DNA from: Micromonospora chokoriensis
Lineage (GTDB): Bacteria; Actinomycetota; Actinomycetes; Mycobacteriales; Micromonosporaceae
DNA: 64,000 nt
Reading direction: 5' to 3'
Assembly (NCBI RefSeq): GCF_000718555.1
Contig: NZ_JOAN01000002.1
Location: 124,001 to 188,000 of the forward strand
How positions within the stretch are numbered: position 1 is the stretch's first letter; every line of letters begins with the position of its first letter. Of the stretch, positions 34,181 through 42,350 are shown one piece after another. The position numbers and the translations under genes are program-made. The notes under the pieces were generated by a model. It was not told where the DNA came from. It ran no database searches and worked only from the letters and a program-made list of their open reading frames with translations.

Positions 34181-35191
34181 TCAGGCGGTGACGGTGACCA
34201 TGAAGTACACCGGCCGGCGGGTGGGGAAGTACTCCTGCCCGTTCTCGTCGACCATCTTCCAGCTGACCCAGCACTTGCCGGGGCGGCTCGGCGCGGTGAC
34301 CGGGACGCTGATCATCACCTGCTCGTCGGGCGGGGTGTCACCGATCGCCACCCGATCCGGCACCTGGCATCCGTCGGCGTCGGCGGTGGGGTTCGTCCGT
34401 GCCAGGAAACGGTTGTGCCAGGCGACCTTCCCCACGTTCTTGAGCGCCCACACCTTGACGAACTGGGAGTTCGCCCGCACCTGCGTGCCGTCGGGGATCG
34501 TGACGTCGGCGATGAATTTGCTGGAGTCCCCGGGGATCAGCGAGTCCGAGAACGGGGTGGCCGACGGCGAGGATGACGGCATCGCCGCCGCCGCGGTGCC
34601 GGAGTCGTCCCGAGATGCCCGGCCTCGGACGAGGACGGCCAGGGCGGCGACCATCGCCACCACAAGCACCACCGCCGCCGCAGCGAGCCACGGCATCCGC
34701 TGCCGCCGCACCTTTGCGGCGTCCTCGTCGGCCGGCGGGTACTCCTCGTCCTGCGGCGTACCCCGGGCCTCCGACGGGGTCACCGCGACGCCGGTCACGA
34801 CGGGCCCGTGCGTCTTCAGGGCATCGGACGTCCCGGTGGCGGGTTTCTCCGCGCCGACAGCGATCGGGGAGTCGGTGCTGACCGGTACGACATCGTCGTC
34901 CGCGAGGGCGTGGACCGTCCCCGGGCGCTGCGCGTCCTCCCAGCGACGCCGCCACTGGACCTCGTCGGCCTCGCAGGCTCGGACGAACTCCCGCGTGGTC
35001 TCCCAGGAGGGGAACCTGGTCCCTGCAGCGGCCTCGTGCAACGTCGTGTGCGAGATGCGGCCCGACCGCCCCGCCATCTTACGAAACGACGGATCACCGA
35101 CGCTGGTCCGCAGTTCCCGTAGCTGTTCAGCGAAGCTCTCGGCAGCCTGTCTGTTCTGAGTCGACTCCGCGTCGGCACGCTGGTCCTTCAT
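34181..35191 (-). CDS. Membrane-anchored HTH protein with extracellular NBR1-type Ig-like domain
   Basis: The 336-residue protein has an XRE-like N-terminal helix-turn-helix (about 18-75; FAEQLRELRTSVGDPSFRKM and ISHTTLHEAAAG), a disordered acidic segment, one transmembrane helix (about 170-190; MPWLAAAAVVLVVAMVAALA) and a C-terminal NBR1-Ig-like domain (about 225-335; VKVWALKNVGKVAWHN, PGKCWVSWKMVDENG) that should lie outside the cell. A GGGGGAGAG ribosome site precedes the ATG. TGTCAG repeats lie just upstream. A DNA-binding domain tied to an exterior Ig-like domain suggests a one-component wall sensor; the ligand is unknown. It lies between the hydrolase operon and a divergent secreted protein gene. 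Confidence 0.85.
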   Translation of the reverse strand: MKDQRADAESTQNRQAAESFAEQLRELRTSVGDPSFRKMAGRSGRISHTTLHEAAAGTRFPSWETTREFVRACEADEVQWRRRWEDAQRPGTVHALADDDVVPVSTDSPIAVGAEKPATGTSDALKTHGPVVTGVAVTPSEARGTPQDEEYPPADEDAAKVRRQRMPWLAAAAVVLVVAMVAALAVLVRGRASRDDSGTAAAAMPSSSPSATPFSDSLIPGDSSKFIADVTIPDGTQVRANSQFVKVWALKNVGKVAWHNRFLARTNPTADADGCQVPDRVAIGDTPPDEQVMISVPVTAPSRPGKCWVSWKMVDENGQEYFPTRRPVYFMVTVTA

Positions 35192-35201
35192 CTCTCCCCC
35201 A

Positions 35202-35240
35202 TGTCAGACGACGTCGTCAGGCGTTGTCAGAACGTGTCAG
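35202..35240. promoter_or_regulatory. TGTCAG direct-repeat operator in divergent promoter
   Basis: TGTCAG at 35202-35207, CGTCAG at 35215-35220, and TGTCAG at 35225-35230 and 35235-35240 are in the same orientation with the last three spaced exactly 10 bp apart, one helix turn. The first begins 11 bp upstream of the HTH gene's ATG, so binding would block that gene; the divergent secreted-protein gene begins at 35329. Confidence 0.65.
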
Positions 35241-35328
35241 AGGGTACCGAACAGACCGAGGTGACCATCAATGTGGTGCATCAACGACATTGGGCAACAT
35301 GGTCCCGGTGCGCTTGAGGAGGTCACCG

Positions 35329-35745
35329 ATGAAGAACCTTTCCCGACGCGGCATCCGCATCCTCGCGGCGGTCGGACTGGCCGTGCCCGCGACGCTGGCA
35401 TTCGCCGGTCCCGCCCACGCCGAGACCAACCCGCGCTGCGCCGACTCGGTGCAGATCGGCGCGACCGCGTACGTCACCGTTGGCGGTCAGACCGCAGCGT
35501 CGGTGAAGCAGTACAAAGGTTGCGGCAAGAACTACGCCTACACGTACGTGTGGCAACAGTATCGGGCCAGCCACGGCTCGTACCAGGTCTGCACCTCCAT
35601 CGTCACCGGGAGCACGCTGCGCGACCTGCAGTGCTCCAGCGGCCCCGATGTGTGGTCCTCGGGCGCCAACACGCTGTCGGTGTGCACCCGAGCACTCGGC
35701 GGCATCTCCGACGTGGCGCAGAAGGAGACCGAAGTGCGCTGCTGA
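35329..35745 (+). CDS. Small secreted protein of unknown function
   Basis: The 138-residue protein has a signal peptide (MKNLSRRGIRILAAVGLAVP, cut near AHAETN) leaving a mature domain of about 110 residues with six cysteines, probably disulphide-bonded. GAGGAGG lies 6 bp before the ATG at 35329. It is divergent from the HTH/NBR1-Ig gene and shares its TGTCAG-rich promoter region, so joint control with the wall hydrolases is likely. No family recognised. Confidence 0.8.
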   Translation: MKNLSRRGIRILAAVGLAVPATLAFAGPAHAETNPRCADSVQIGATAYVTVGGQTAASVKQYKGCGKNYAYTYVWQQYRASHGSYQVCTSIVTGSTLRDLQCSSGPDVWSSGANTLSVCTRALGGISDVAQKETEVRC

Positions 35746-35752
35746 CCCGGCA

Positions 35753-35804
35753 CGCGCGACGAAGCGGGGCGCTGGCCGTGGCCAGCGCCCCACTTCGTCG
35801 CGCG
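35753..35804. terminator. Very strong hairpin terminator (25-bp stem)
   Basis: Arms 35753-35777 and 35780-35804 pair over 12 bp, one C-A mismatch, and 12 more bp, with a 2-base loop. It follows the small secreted protein gene by 7 bp. The rest of the interval to 35942 shows nothing else. Confidence 0.92.
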
Positions 35805-35942
35805 TCCCGCCTGAGGGGCAGGGTGCTCCCGCGCAAACGTCGATGACCCTGCCGGTTCCACTCCGGCGAATCGATCCGGTCGCAGGACGGCTATACAGCC
35901 CATTCGGGGGCCGCTGACGCGAAGAACTTCGCCGACCCGCCG

Positions 35943-36089
35943 TCAGGCAGTGATCACCGGCCAGGCGTAGGCGAGCAGGGCGCAGGCGGCACCCAGAAGC
36001 GCGAGTGAGACGCCCCGAGTGGGCAGCGGCAGGGCAGCGAGCACGATCAGGATGACGGCGACGACGTAGAGAAATGCCTGGACCGACAT
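35943..36089 (-). CDS. 48-residue membrane protein
   Basis: MSVQAFLYVVAVILIVLAAL begins the protein, which has two hydrophobic helices (about 4-22 and 28-46) joined by a short PTRG turn. GAGGAG lies 6 bp before the ATG at 36089. Small double-helix proteins of this kind are common in actinomycetes; the function is unknown. Confidence 0.75.
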   Translation of the reverse strand: MSVQAFLYVVAVILIVLAALPLPTRGVSLALLGAACALLAYAWPVITA

Positions 36090-36246
36090 GGTGCTCTCCT
36101 CGATAAGGATTGACTGACTAGTGGATCTCGCCGCCGAGATGCCCCCGGAGGTCATTGCGCAAACGTCCTGCCGGTCACAGTGGTGCGTACGACCCGTCGA
36201 GGGTGTGACCAACCACCGGGCCACACCCTCGACGCCGATCTGAGCG

Positions 36247-37455
36247 TCAGCAGCCGATCCGGCTGGACCCGAGTGCGACGTCGTCGTACCAGAGGGTGTC
36301 GGCCCCGCCGCCGTAGCTCTCCCAGCCCAGCTTGAGGTCGGTGAGCTGCGGCCGCCAGGTGCGGTTGTACCACTGGCCGTCGATGTCGTGCGTCGGTGCG
36401 CCGTCCGCGGTCAGCCCGGTGATGGCAGCGCCATCCAACCAGGTACGGAGCTGACCGGCCGCACCGTCCACCATGAACTCCACGCAGGTCCACCGGTTCG
36501 TCGGCAGCGGCACGCTCTGCGCGACCCCGGCCGGACTCTGCTCGGGCAGGGTCGCGTCGTCCGAGGCGCGGTTCCACTGCAGGGCGCCGTTCTGGCCGCC
36601 CAACCGCAGGTCCTTGTTCCCGTCGGCGGCGTCGACCATCGCCATCATCGTGGTGTGCTCGGTGGGCTGGGCGGTGGTGTGCCGTACCCAGATCCGGCCG
36701 TACCGGACGCTGCCCACGTTGCCGAGGTTCTTCGTGGACCTGATGAAGACGTGGTTGCAGTACCCGGCAGCACCGTTGATCCGGACCGACCGGCTGCCGC
36801 TGTGCGTGGTGGCCGTGTCGATGGAGGCTGTGCCGGCCCCGGAACAGTCCGGGCTCACCACGGCCCAGTCGCCGGACGGCGTCGAGCCGGTCTGCGTCTC
36901 GAAGCCGTCGCAGAGCACCGCGCCGGCACACCCGACCGGTGGCTCGGTGGTGGGTGGCGGTGTCGTCGGCGGTGGGGTGGTTGGCGGAGGCGTGGTCGGC
37001 GGAGGTGTCGTGGGCGGTGGCGTGGTCGGGCCGGCGCCGTTGCACGGTACGCCGTTGAGGCTGAACCCGGTCGGCGCGCCGCCGCTGGAGCCGAACGTGC
37101 CCTGCACGCCAAACTCGGTGGAGCCGCTGGCCGGGATGTTGCCGTTGTACGACATGTTGCGGGCGGTCACCGTCGATCCGGACTGGCTGACCGTGGCGTT
37201 CCAGCCGTTCGTCACACGCTCGTCCCCTGCGTAAGACCAGGTGACGGTCCAACTGGAGACGGCCGTGTCCCCCGGGGAGACCTTGATGTTGGCGGTGAAG
37301 CCGCCGGGCCACTGGTTGGGCGTGTAATCGACCCGGCAGCCCTGAGCGGCCGCAGCCGGGCTGGTGAGCAGGGCCGCTCCGGTGGTGGTCACGGCGGCGG
37401 CCAGCGCGGCGACGACCACCAGGGTCGAGACGCGGCGGGCACGGAGAATCGTCAT
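36247..37455 (-). CDS. Secreted CBM2 protein with Cip1-like C-terminal domain
   Basis: The 402-residue protein has a signal peptide (cut near PAAAAQG), a family 2 cellulose-binding module (about 38-140; three surface tryptophans in NQWPGG, VTWSY and NGWNAT; terminal cysteines), a linker of five TTPPP repeats, and a C-terminal jelly-roll domain of about 225 residues. That domain carries the pattern of fungal cellulose-induced protein Cip1: THSGSRSVR, YCNHVFI, DLRLGGQNG, NRASDDATLPEQSPAG, LGWESY, and RIGC at the end. Fungal Cip1 has been reported to have glucuronan-lyase activity. I chose the ATG at 37455 (AGAAGGA upstream). It should act outside the cell on plant fibres. Confidence 0.82.
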   Translation of the reverse strand: MTILRARRVSTLVVVAALAAAVTTTGAALLTSPAAAAQGCRVDYTPNQWPGGFTANIKVSPGDTAVSSWTVTWSYAGDERVTNGWNATVSQSGSTVTARNMSYNGNIPASGSTEFGVQGTFGSSGGAPTGFSLNGVPCNGAGPTTPPPTTPPPTTPPPTTPPPTTPPPTTEPPVGCAGAVLCDGFETQTGSTPSGDWAVVSPDCSGAGTASIDTATTHSGSRSVRINGAAGYCNHVFIRSTKNLGNVGSVRYGRIWVRHTTAQPTEHTTMMAMVDAADGNKDLRLGGQNGALQWNRASDDATLPEQSPAGVAQSVPLPTNRWTCVEFMVDGAAGQLRTWLDGAAITGLTADGAPTHDIDGQWYNRTWRPQLTDLKLGWESYGGGADTLWYDDVALGSSRIGC

Positions 37456-37604
37456 GAAGGGTCCTTCTGCCATCAAGCTGGGTGGAGGCGGCGCGGCGGC
37501 GCGCCACAGCGACCGGTCGTGCGTACGACCGAAGTGCCCGGCTCGGGGTGGACCTGTCAGTCGCCGACGGCCCGGTCGCCCGGACCCCGGCGGCGCCCAC
37601 TCCC

Positions 37605-37633
37605 AATCTATTGACGGTTGCCTATTTAATCAA
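37605..37633 (-). promoter_or_regulatory. Candidate promoter of the CBM2-Cip1 gene
   Basis: On the minus strand TTGATT (37633-37628) and TAGATT (37610-37605) are separated by 17 bp in an AT-rich island. The start would lie about 140 bp upstream of the ATG. No clear CebR-type operator was seen. Confidence 0.45.
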
Positions 37634-37680
37634 GCGTCACCCCGACCAGGCCATGACCGGAAAAGAAAAGCGCCGAGCCG

Positions 37681-37707
37681 TGTCGATCCGTGGGCCGCTC
37701 GTTCGAC
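37681..37707 (+). promoter_or_regulatory. Candidate ECF42-type promoter for the YCII-sigma operon
   Basis: TGTCGA (37681-37686) and CGAC (37704-37707) are separated by 17 bp. As I recall, the published ECF42 consensus is TGTCGA at -35 and CGA/TC at -10. It lies about 50 bp before the YCII gene, fitting autoregulation by the sigma factor encoded next. Confidence 0.6.
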
Positions 37708-37756
37708 GTAGGGATGCTAGGGCCGGGAGACGGCCCCATCGGACGAGGAGAACGCG

Positions 37757-38143
37757 ATGTCGAAGTACCTGCTGATCATGCGGGGCACCGATGAGACGAA
37801 CGCGGCCATGATGGCCAATCTCGACGAGATGATGGCCGCGACCCACCGGTTCATCGAGGACATGATGAAGGCCGACGTTCTCGTCGCGGCCGAAGGACTG
37901 GACGATCCACACCAGGGCGTCGTGGTCGACTTCGACGGCGAGGCACCGGTGGTCACCGACGGGCCGTACGGCGAGACCAGGGAACTGTTCGGGGGCTACT
38001 TCCTGCTCGATGTCGCCACGAAGCAGGAGGCGGTCGAGTGGGCCAAGCAGGTCCCGGCGGTCCGCGGGTCCAAGATCGAGGTCCGGCGAGTGGCCGGGGC
38101 CGACGAGGTCCCGCAGGGCGGCGAGAGCAACGGCCAGATCTGA
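37757..38143 (+). CDS. YCII/DGPF-domain protein
   Basis: The 128-residue protein is of the YCII-related DGPFAETKE family: the pattern appears as TDGPYGETRELFGGYFLLDV, and the N-terminus is KYLLIMRG. These small dimeric ferredoxin-like-fold proteins are the typical genetic partners of ECF42 sigma factors; their biochemical role is not settled. Its stop TGA overlaps the sigma factor ATG by one base, so the two are coupled. A matching promoter lies upstream. Confidence 0.93.
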   Translation: MSKYLLIMRGTDETNAAMMANLDEMMAATHRFIEDMMKADVLVAAEGLDDPHQGVVVDFDGEAPVVTDGPYGETRELFGGYFLLDVATKQEAVEWAKQVPAVRGSKIEVRRVAGADEVPQGGESNGQI

Positions 38144-39375
38144 TGGGTACGGCCGACGTCGAGGCCGTCTGGCGGATCGAGTCGGCGCGGATCGTCGCCG
38201 CGCTGACCCGATTCACCGGCGATTTCGGGCTCGCCGAGGACGCCGCCCAGGAGGCGGTGGCCGAGGCGCTCGTGTCCTGGCCGCGCGCCTCTCCGGCCAA
38301 TCCGGCCGGGTGGCTGATGGCCACGGCCCGGCGGCGGGCGATCGACGCGATCCGCCGCCGGGCCGCTCTTCAGGACCGATACGCCCTGTTGGCGGCCGCT
38401 CCAACGCTCGATGAGGAGATCGACCTTGACCGGATCGACGACGACGTCCTGGCGCTGATGTTCGTCAGCTGCCACCCGGTGCTCCCCCGCAAGGCACGGG
38501 TGGCACTGACCCTACGCGTGGTCGGCGGCCTGTCCAGCGAGGAGATCGCCCGCGCGTTCCTGGTCCCCGTGCCGACCGTGCAGGCCCGCATCACCCGGGG
38601 CAAGAAGACGATCGCGGCGGCCGGGGTGCCGTTCGAGCTGCCGCCAGCCGGCGAGCGCCGGGACCGGCTGGGCGGTGTGCTCAGCGTCCTCTACGTGATC
38701 TTCACCGAGGGGTCGACGGCCACGTCAGGCGACCAGTTGCTGCGACCCGACGTCGCGTACGAGGCGATCCGGCTGGTCCGCACACTGGCCGCGCTACAGC
38801 CAGACGAGCCGGAGGTGCACGGCCTGCTCGCCCTGTGCGAGCTGACGGCCGCGCGCTTCCCGGCCCGGACCAACCCGGACGGCACGCCGATCCTCCTCGA
38901 GGACCAGGACCGCCGGTTGTGGGACTTCGCGGCGATCCGCCGTGGGCTGGCCGCGCTGTTCAGGGCATCGCACCACGGCCTCGGCCCCTATGGCCTGCAG
39001 GCCGCGATCGCAGCCGCGCACGCGTCGGCGCCCTCGGTCGAGGAGACCAACTGGGCCGGGATCGTCAGGCTCTACGAGCTGCTCGGCCGGGTCGCACCCT
39101 CGCCGGTGGTCGAGCTCAACCGTGCCGTCGCCGTCGCCATGGCCTGCGGCCCGGCGCCAGCGCTGACGATCGTGGACGAGCTGATCGCCTCGAACCGGCT
39201 CGCCGGATCACACCTCGTGCCGACCGTACGCGGTGAGCTGCTGACCCGCCTCGGCCGGCTTCCGGAGGCCCGCGCCGAGCTGGAACTGGCGGCCCGACTG
39301 TGCGCGAACCAGCGCGAACGCTCGGTGCTGCTCCGCAAGACGGCCAGTCTGCCAGCACAGTCGACCGGGACCTGA
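38143..39375 (+). CDS. ECF42-type RNA polymerase sigma factor with C-terminal extension
   Basis: The 410-residue protein has sigma region 2 (about 1-75; RIVAALTRFTGDFGLAEDAA, WLMATARRRAIDAIRRR), region 4 (about 115-160; LSSEEIARAFLVPVPTVQAR), and then a C-terminal helical extension of about 230 residues with TPR-like character (DUF6596 type; VLYVIFTEGS, NRAVAVAMACGPAPAL). This extension replaces a separate anti-sigma factor in the group and is needed for activity. It is coupled to the YCII gene. The target promoter is probably the one at 37681. Confidence 0.92.
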   Translation: MGTADVEAVWRIESARIVAALTRFTGDFGLAEDAAQEAVAEALVSWPRASPANPAGWLMATARRRAIDAIRRRAALQDRYALLAAAPTLDEEIDLDRIDDDVLALMFVSCHPVLPRKARVALTLRVVGGLSSEEIARAFLVPVPTVQARITRGKKTIAAAGVPFELPPAGERRDRLGGVLSVLYVIFTEGSTATSGDQLLRPDVAYEAIRLVRTLAALQPDEPEVHGLLALCELTAARFPARTNPDGTPILLEDQDRRLWDFAAIRRGLAALFRASHHGLGPYGLQAAIAAAHASAPSVEETNWAGIVRLYELLGRVAPSPVVELNRAVAVAMACGPAPALTIVDELIASNRLAGSHLVPTVRGELLTRLGRLPEARAELELAARLCANQRERSVLLRKTASLPAQSTGT

Positions 39376-39404
39376 GCGCATGCCTGCCGGAGGCGACGCC
39401 GAGC

Positions 39405-39629
39405 ATGATCGAGCGAGCCTGCCGCGAACACCAGATCAGGAAGCCGGATGATCATCGAGAGTTCGTCGCGCTGTACGGCTACGACGACACCCACGCACAC
39501 CTGATCGACGCGGCAGCCGGAGAGACCGGCGACCCGGACCAACTCAGCCGCGCCTCGGCGATCCTCAGCGAGTTGGCCGACCGGGAACGCCACGCCATGC
39601 AGATCCTCTCCGGCATCCGGACCGACTGA
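39405..39629 (+). CDS. Small protein of unknown function
   Basis: The 74-residue frame starts with MIERACREHQIRKPDD, with GGAGG 11 bp upstream. It is mostly helical and acidic, with DQLSRASAILSELADRERHA at the C-terminal end. It begins 30 bp after the ECF42 gene, so it may be the last gene of that operon. No family recognised; a real gene is likely but not certain. Confidence 0.5.
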   Translation: MIERACREHQIRKPDDHREFVALYGYDDTHAHLIDAAAGETGDPDQLSRASAILSELADRERHAMQILSGIRTD

Positions 39630-39755
39630 CCACCTCGCCAGCGGGCACCTCAGGACCTGCGCACCTCGGCGCTAGCAGCGTCACACCCCGTTAGGCATCC
39701 TAGGATCCTGGGTGAGCGGGGTCGGCGGCTAGCGGCTCGGGTGCCCGCATCGGGC

Positions 39756-40310
39756 CTAGTGGTCGTTCAACAAGAAGAAGAGCGTCTGGTGCTCGACATC
39801 GAGGAACCCGACCCGCCACCGTGGCGACGGATCCGCCTCGTCGTACGACCTGCTGTACAGCCACCGCGGCGCGGCCGGCAGGAAAGGCATGAGGGCCGGC
39901 CACGCGTCCGCGGGACTACTGGAGTGAGGCAGTTCATCCAGGTTGACGGAGGCGTACGGCTGGAATTCGTACTGCTGCGCCAACGCCCTCGCGTCTTCCG
40001 GACGCAGCTTGACCACACCCTGGTACGCCCAGTCCGTCGGACCCGGTACTAACGAGCACGGGTTGCCCAGAGCACGCGACTGCCAGTGGATTTCGGGGTA
40101 GTCGCCAAGACCCGGCAACTCTTCCGGCGGATCCCAGCGGTCAGTGCGGAGCTTCGCCTCGGCGGCCTGCACCGACTTCTGGCACGAACGCACGTCGGCA
40201 GGGCTGTCCTGAAGAAGCAGGATCCCGGCCGCGACGCACCCGCCCGCCGCCAACAACGCCGTGGTCGCCGCGGCGAGTACGACGACCAGCACCAGCTTGC
40301 GCGTCTTCAT
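39756..40310 (-). CDS. Membrane-anchored protein of unknown function
   Basis: The 184-residue protein has a basic N-terminus and one hydrophobic segment (MKTRKLVLVVVLAAATTALL), with AAGGCV that could act as a lipobox although the following helix continues. The rest is an extracytoplasmic domain with several Trp and Tyr and the end FLDVEHQTLFFLLNDH. No family recognised. It stands alone, convergent with the small gene at 39405 and divergent from the DUF2809 gene. Confidence 0.7.
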   Translation of the reverse strand: MKTRKLVLVVVLAAATTALLAAGGCVAAGILLLQDSPADVRSCQKSVQAAEAKLRTDRWDPPEELPGLGDYPEIHWQSRALGNPCSLVPGPTDWAYQGVVKLRPEDARALAQQYEFQPYASVNLDELPHSSSPADAWPALMPFLPAAPRWLYSRSYDEADPSPRWRVGFLDVEHQTLFFLLNDH

Positions 40311-40402
40311 GGTCAGCAGACTAGGAGTGCGCGACCATTCGTCGCTTCGTCGGCGGGGACGGAACTGGCCGGCGTCGGACTTGGACCCCGTACCTTGATG
40401 CC

Positions 40403-40879
40403 GTGGCTCCCTTTGCGAGAACGCCGAGCACGGCCCGAACGGTGCGGCTGGTCATGCCGGTGGCCGCGCTGCTGTTCCTGGGCCTCGCCCTACTGGTCCG
40501 GGTCGTCGACGACGGGGCGCTGCGGCAGTACTCCGGCACCGCGTTGTACGCGTCGATGGTCTGGGCCGCGACGCTGTTCCTGTGGCCACGGCTGGCACCG
40601 GTGCCGGCCGGGATCCTCGCCACCGCCTTCTGCTGGGTAGTCGAACTCGCACAGCTGACCGGAGTGCCAGCCGAGTTGTCGGCGCGGAGCCTGGCCGCGA
40701 GGCTGGCGCTGGGTGTGCAGTTCGACCCCGTCGACCTGGCCTGGTACCCGGCCGGTGTGGTGCCCCTGATGGTGCTGCACCATCTCGTACGCGCCAGACA
40801 CCGCCGCAACCACCGCGCGACCTCGTCGTCTCAACGGCCCGCAGAGTTGACCCGCGCCCACAGCGGACCGCACAGCTGA
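40403..40879 (+). CDS. DUF2809-family membrane protein
   Basis: The 158-residue protein has four hydrophobic segments and the pattern of DUF2809: DDGALRQYSGTALYASMVWA, FCWVVELAQLTG and GVQFDPVDLAWYPAGV. The start is a GTG at 40403 with no ribosome site, so a leaderless transcript is possible. Function unknown; the family is a small integral membrane protein. Confidence 0.8.
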   Translation: MAPFARTPSTARTVRLVMPVAALLFLGLALLVRVVDDGALRQYSGTALYASMVWAATLFLWPRLAPVPAGILATAFCWVVELAQLTGVPAELSARSLAARLALGVQFDPVDLAWYPAGVVPLMVLHHLVRARHRRNHRATSSSQRPAELTRAHSGPHS

Positions 40880-41037
40880 CGACCGGCGTTCGGCGACCGT
40901 CATTGTTCCGAGGCGATTCGTCGGGATCATCGGCGAGGCGTCTCTCTTCGCGGTCTGTCCGAGCGGTATGGGTGCATCGCTATTTGAGCTGCTGTGACCG
41001 GGGCGGGGTGCGTCGCCGCAACCCGCCCCGGATCAGA

Positions 41038-41520
41038 TCAGAGTTCCCGGTGGTAGACGGCGACCGGCAGCGGCGTGCAGCCCAGTGCGTCGTACAGGGC
41101 TCGGGCGGGCGCATGGAATCCGTCCCCGCCCGTGCCGATCGTGACGACCTCGGCGCCGAGTTCCCGCATCGCGGCGAACGCATGCTCACACAGCACGGTG
41201 CCCGCGCCGAGCCGGCGGTGCTCCGCGGACACGGCGAGGATCGTGACGCTGGCATTGCGTCGTTCGGGTTCTACCACCCAGGCCACGTAGCCGGCGATGG
41301 CGCTGTCGATCTCGGCGACCGCGACGTACCGGTGCTCGGCGGGGTCGTGGAGCTCGGCAACCTGCTTGACGTAGTCGTCGCGCCACTCGCCATGCTGGTT
41401 GGCGAAGACGACCTCGCCCACGAGAGGGCGGAAGGATTCTTCGTAGAACGGTCCGAACGTCTCGATGGTCAGTTCGGTGAGCCGGGTCAGGTCCTGTGGA
41501 AGAAACGGGCGGATACGCAT
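41038..41520 (-). CDS. GNAT-family N-acetyltransferase
   Basis: The 160-residue protein has the GNAT fold: MRIRPFLPQDL at the N-terminus, the central strand ASVTILAVSAEHRR and the acetyl-CoA loop RRLGAGTVLCEHA, followed by ALYDALGCTP. A GAGAGG ribosome site precedes the ATG. The substrate is not evident from the position. The 286 bp to the next gene hold nothing convincing. Confidence 0.92.
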   Translation of the reverse strand: MRIRPFLPQDLTRLTELTIETFGPFYEESFRPLVGEVVFANQHGEWRDDYVKQVAELHDPAEHRYVAVAEIDSAIAGYVAWVVEPERRNASVTILAVSAEHRRLGAGTVLCEHAFAAMRELGAEVVTIGTGGDGFHAPARALYDALGCTPLPVAVYHREL

Positions 41521-41806
41521 GAGTGTGCCTCTCGAGCTGAGATCCTGAAAGCCAACAAACCGGGCATCAGATGGCCAGCCAGCTGCCGGAACGGCGGCAA
41601 GCCGACCCTCAGTGGCGGGTACGCCAAGCGGCGAAGCAACTCATGATCCGAATCCTACGGGACGCTGCAACCGCATTCGTGGCACAGAGCGTCCACCAAG
41701 GCCGCTGGGACGAGATCTCAGACTCGCGAGCGACCGATCCATCAGCGGGGAGATGGCACGGTTCGAATCTCACCAGCGCCGGCCGAGGGCAATGCTGGGT
41801 ACCCTC

Positions 41807-42295
41807 ATGCTCATGAAAGCGTGCCGGCTTGTGGTCGCTGCGTTCCTGGTCTCGCTGGTCACATCGGGTTGTGGCTTAGGGCAATCCACGACCGCGGACG
41901 GCACCTCAACGACGTACACGTGTTGCGATGCCACGGACGTCGATACTGTCTACCAGCCCGGTCAGAAGCTCATTCTTCATTGGATCGTCACGCCGGGGAC
42001 TGCGCCCGCCTCGAAGTCACCCCAGGTCGAGCTGACTGCGCGTCTGACCGGCCCCTATGCGGATCCCAGCGAATTGAAGAGCGCCACGACCGGCAAGGCC
42101 GCCCCCGCTGCGGGACAGGCGACATTCCAGGCCCCGCCGGTGCGGCCTTCCGGCGCGGCGGACGAACGGCCCTCCAGCGTCATCCCCATAGCCGAGGACG
42201 CGCTCCCCGGTTACTACCACCTGACCTTCGCCATCCGGGAGGGAGGCGGAAGCGTGGGCGGAGCGAGCATCGTCCTGGTGGCCCCTCAAGCCTGA
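41807..42295 (+). CDS. Lipoprotein of unknown function
   Basis: The 162-residue protein begins MLMKACRLVVAAFLVSLVTS and has the lipobox TSGC at about residue 22, then a Thr-rich stretch and a beta-rich domain (LILHWIVTPG, VELTARLTG, GYYHLTFAIREGG). This is like an extracellular Ig-type domain. The start is uncertain among ATGs at 41792, 41807 and 41813, none with an ideal ribosome site. No family recognised. Confidence 0.65.
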   Translation: MLMKACRLVVAAFLVSLVTSGCGLGQSTTADGTSTTYTCCDATDVDTVYQPGQKLILHWIVTPGTAPASKSPQVELTARLTGPYADPSELKSATTGKAAPAAGQATFQAPPVRPSGAADERPSSVIPIAEDALPGYYHLTFAIREGGGSVGGASIVLVAPQA

Positions 42296-42350
42296 GCCTA
42301 ACGAAACCTCCAGGCCGGGCACTGCTCCTGTTGACCCCTGCTGCCCGACA

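Noticed and set aside
41700..41785. tRNA-like 3' end (GGTTCGAATCTCACCAGCGCC) with a loosely complementary GGCCGCTGG upstream
   Set aside because: No D-arm, anticodon arm or paired T-stem could be built; at most a decayed tRNA fragment or chance.
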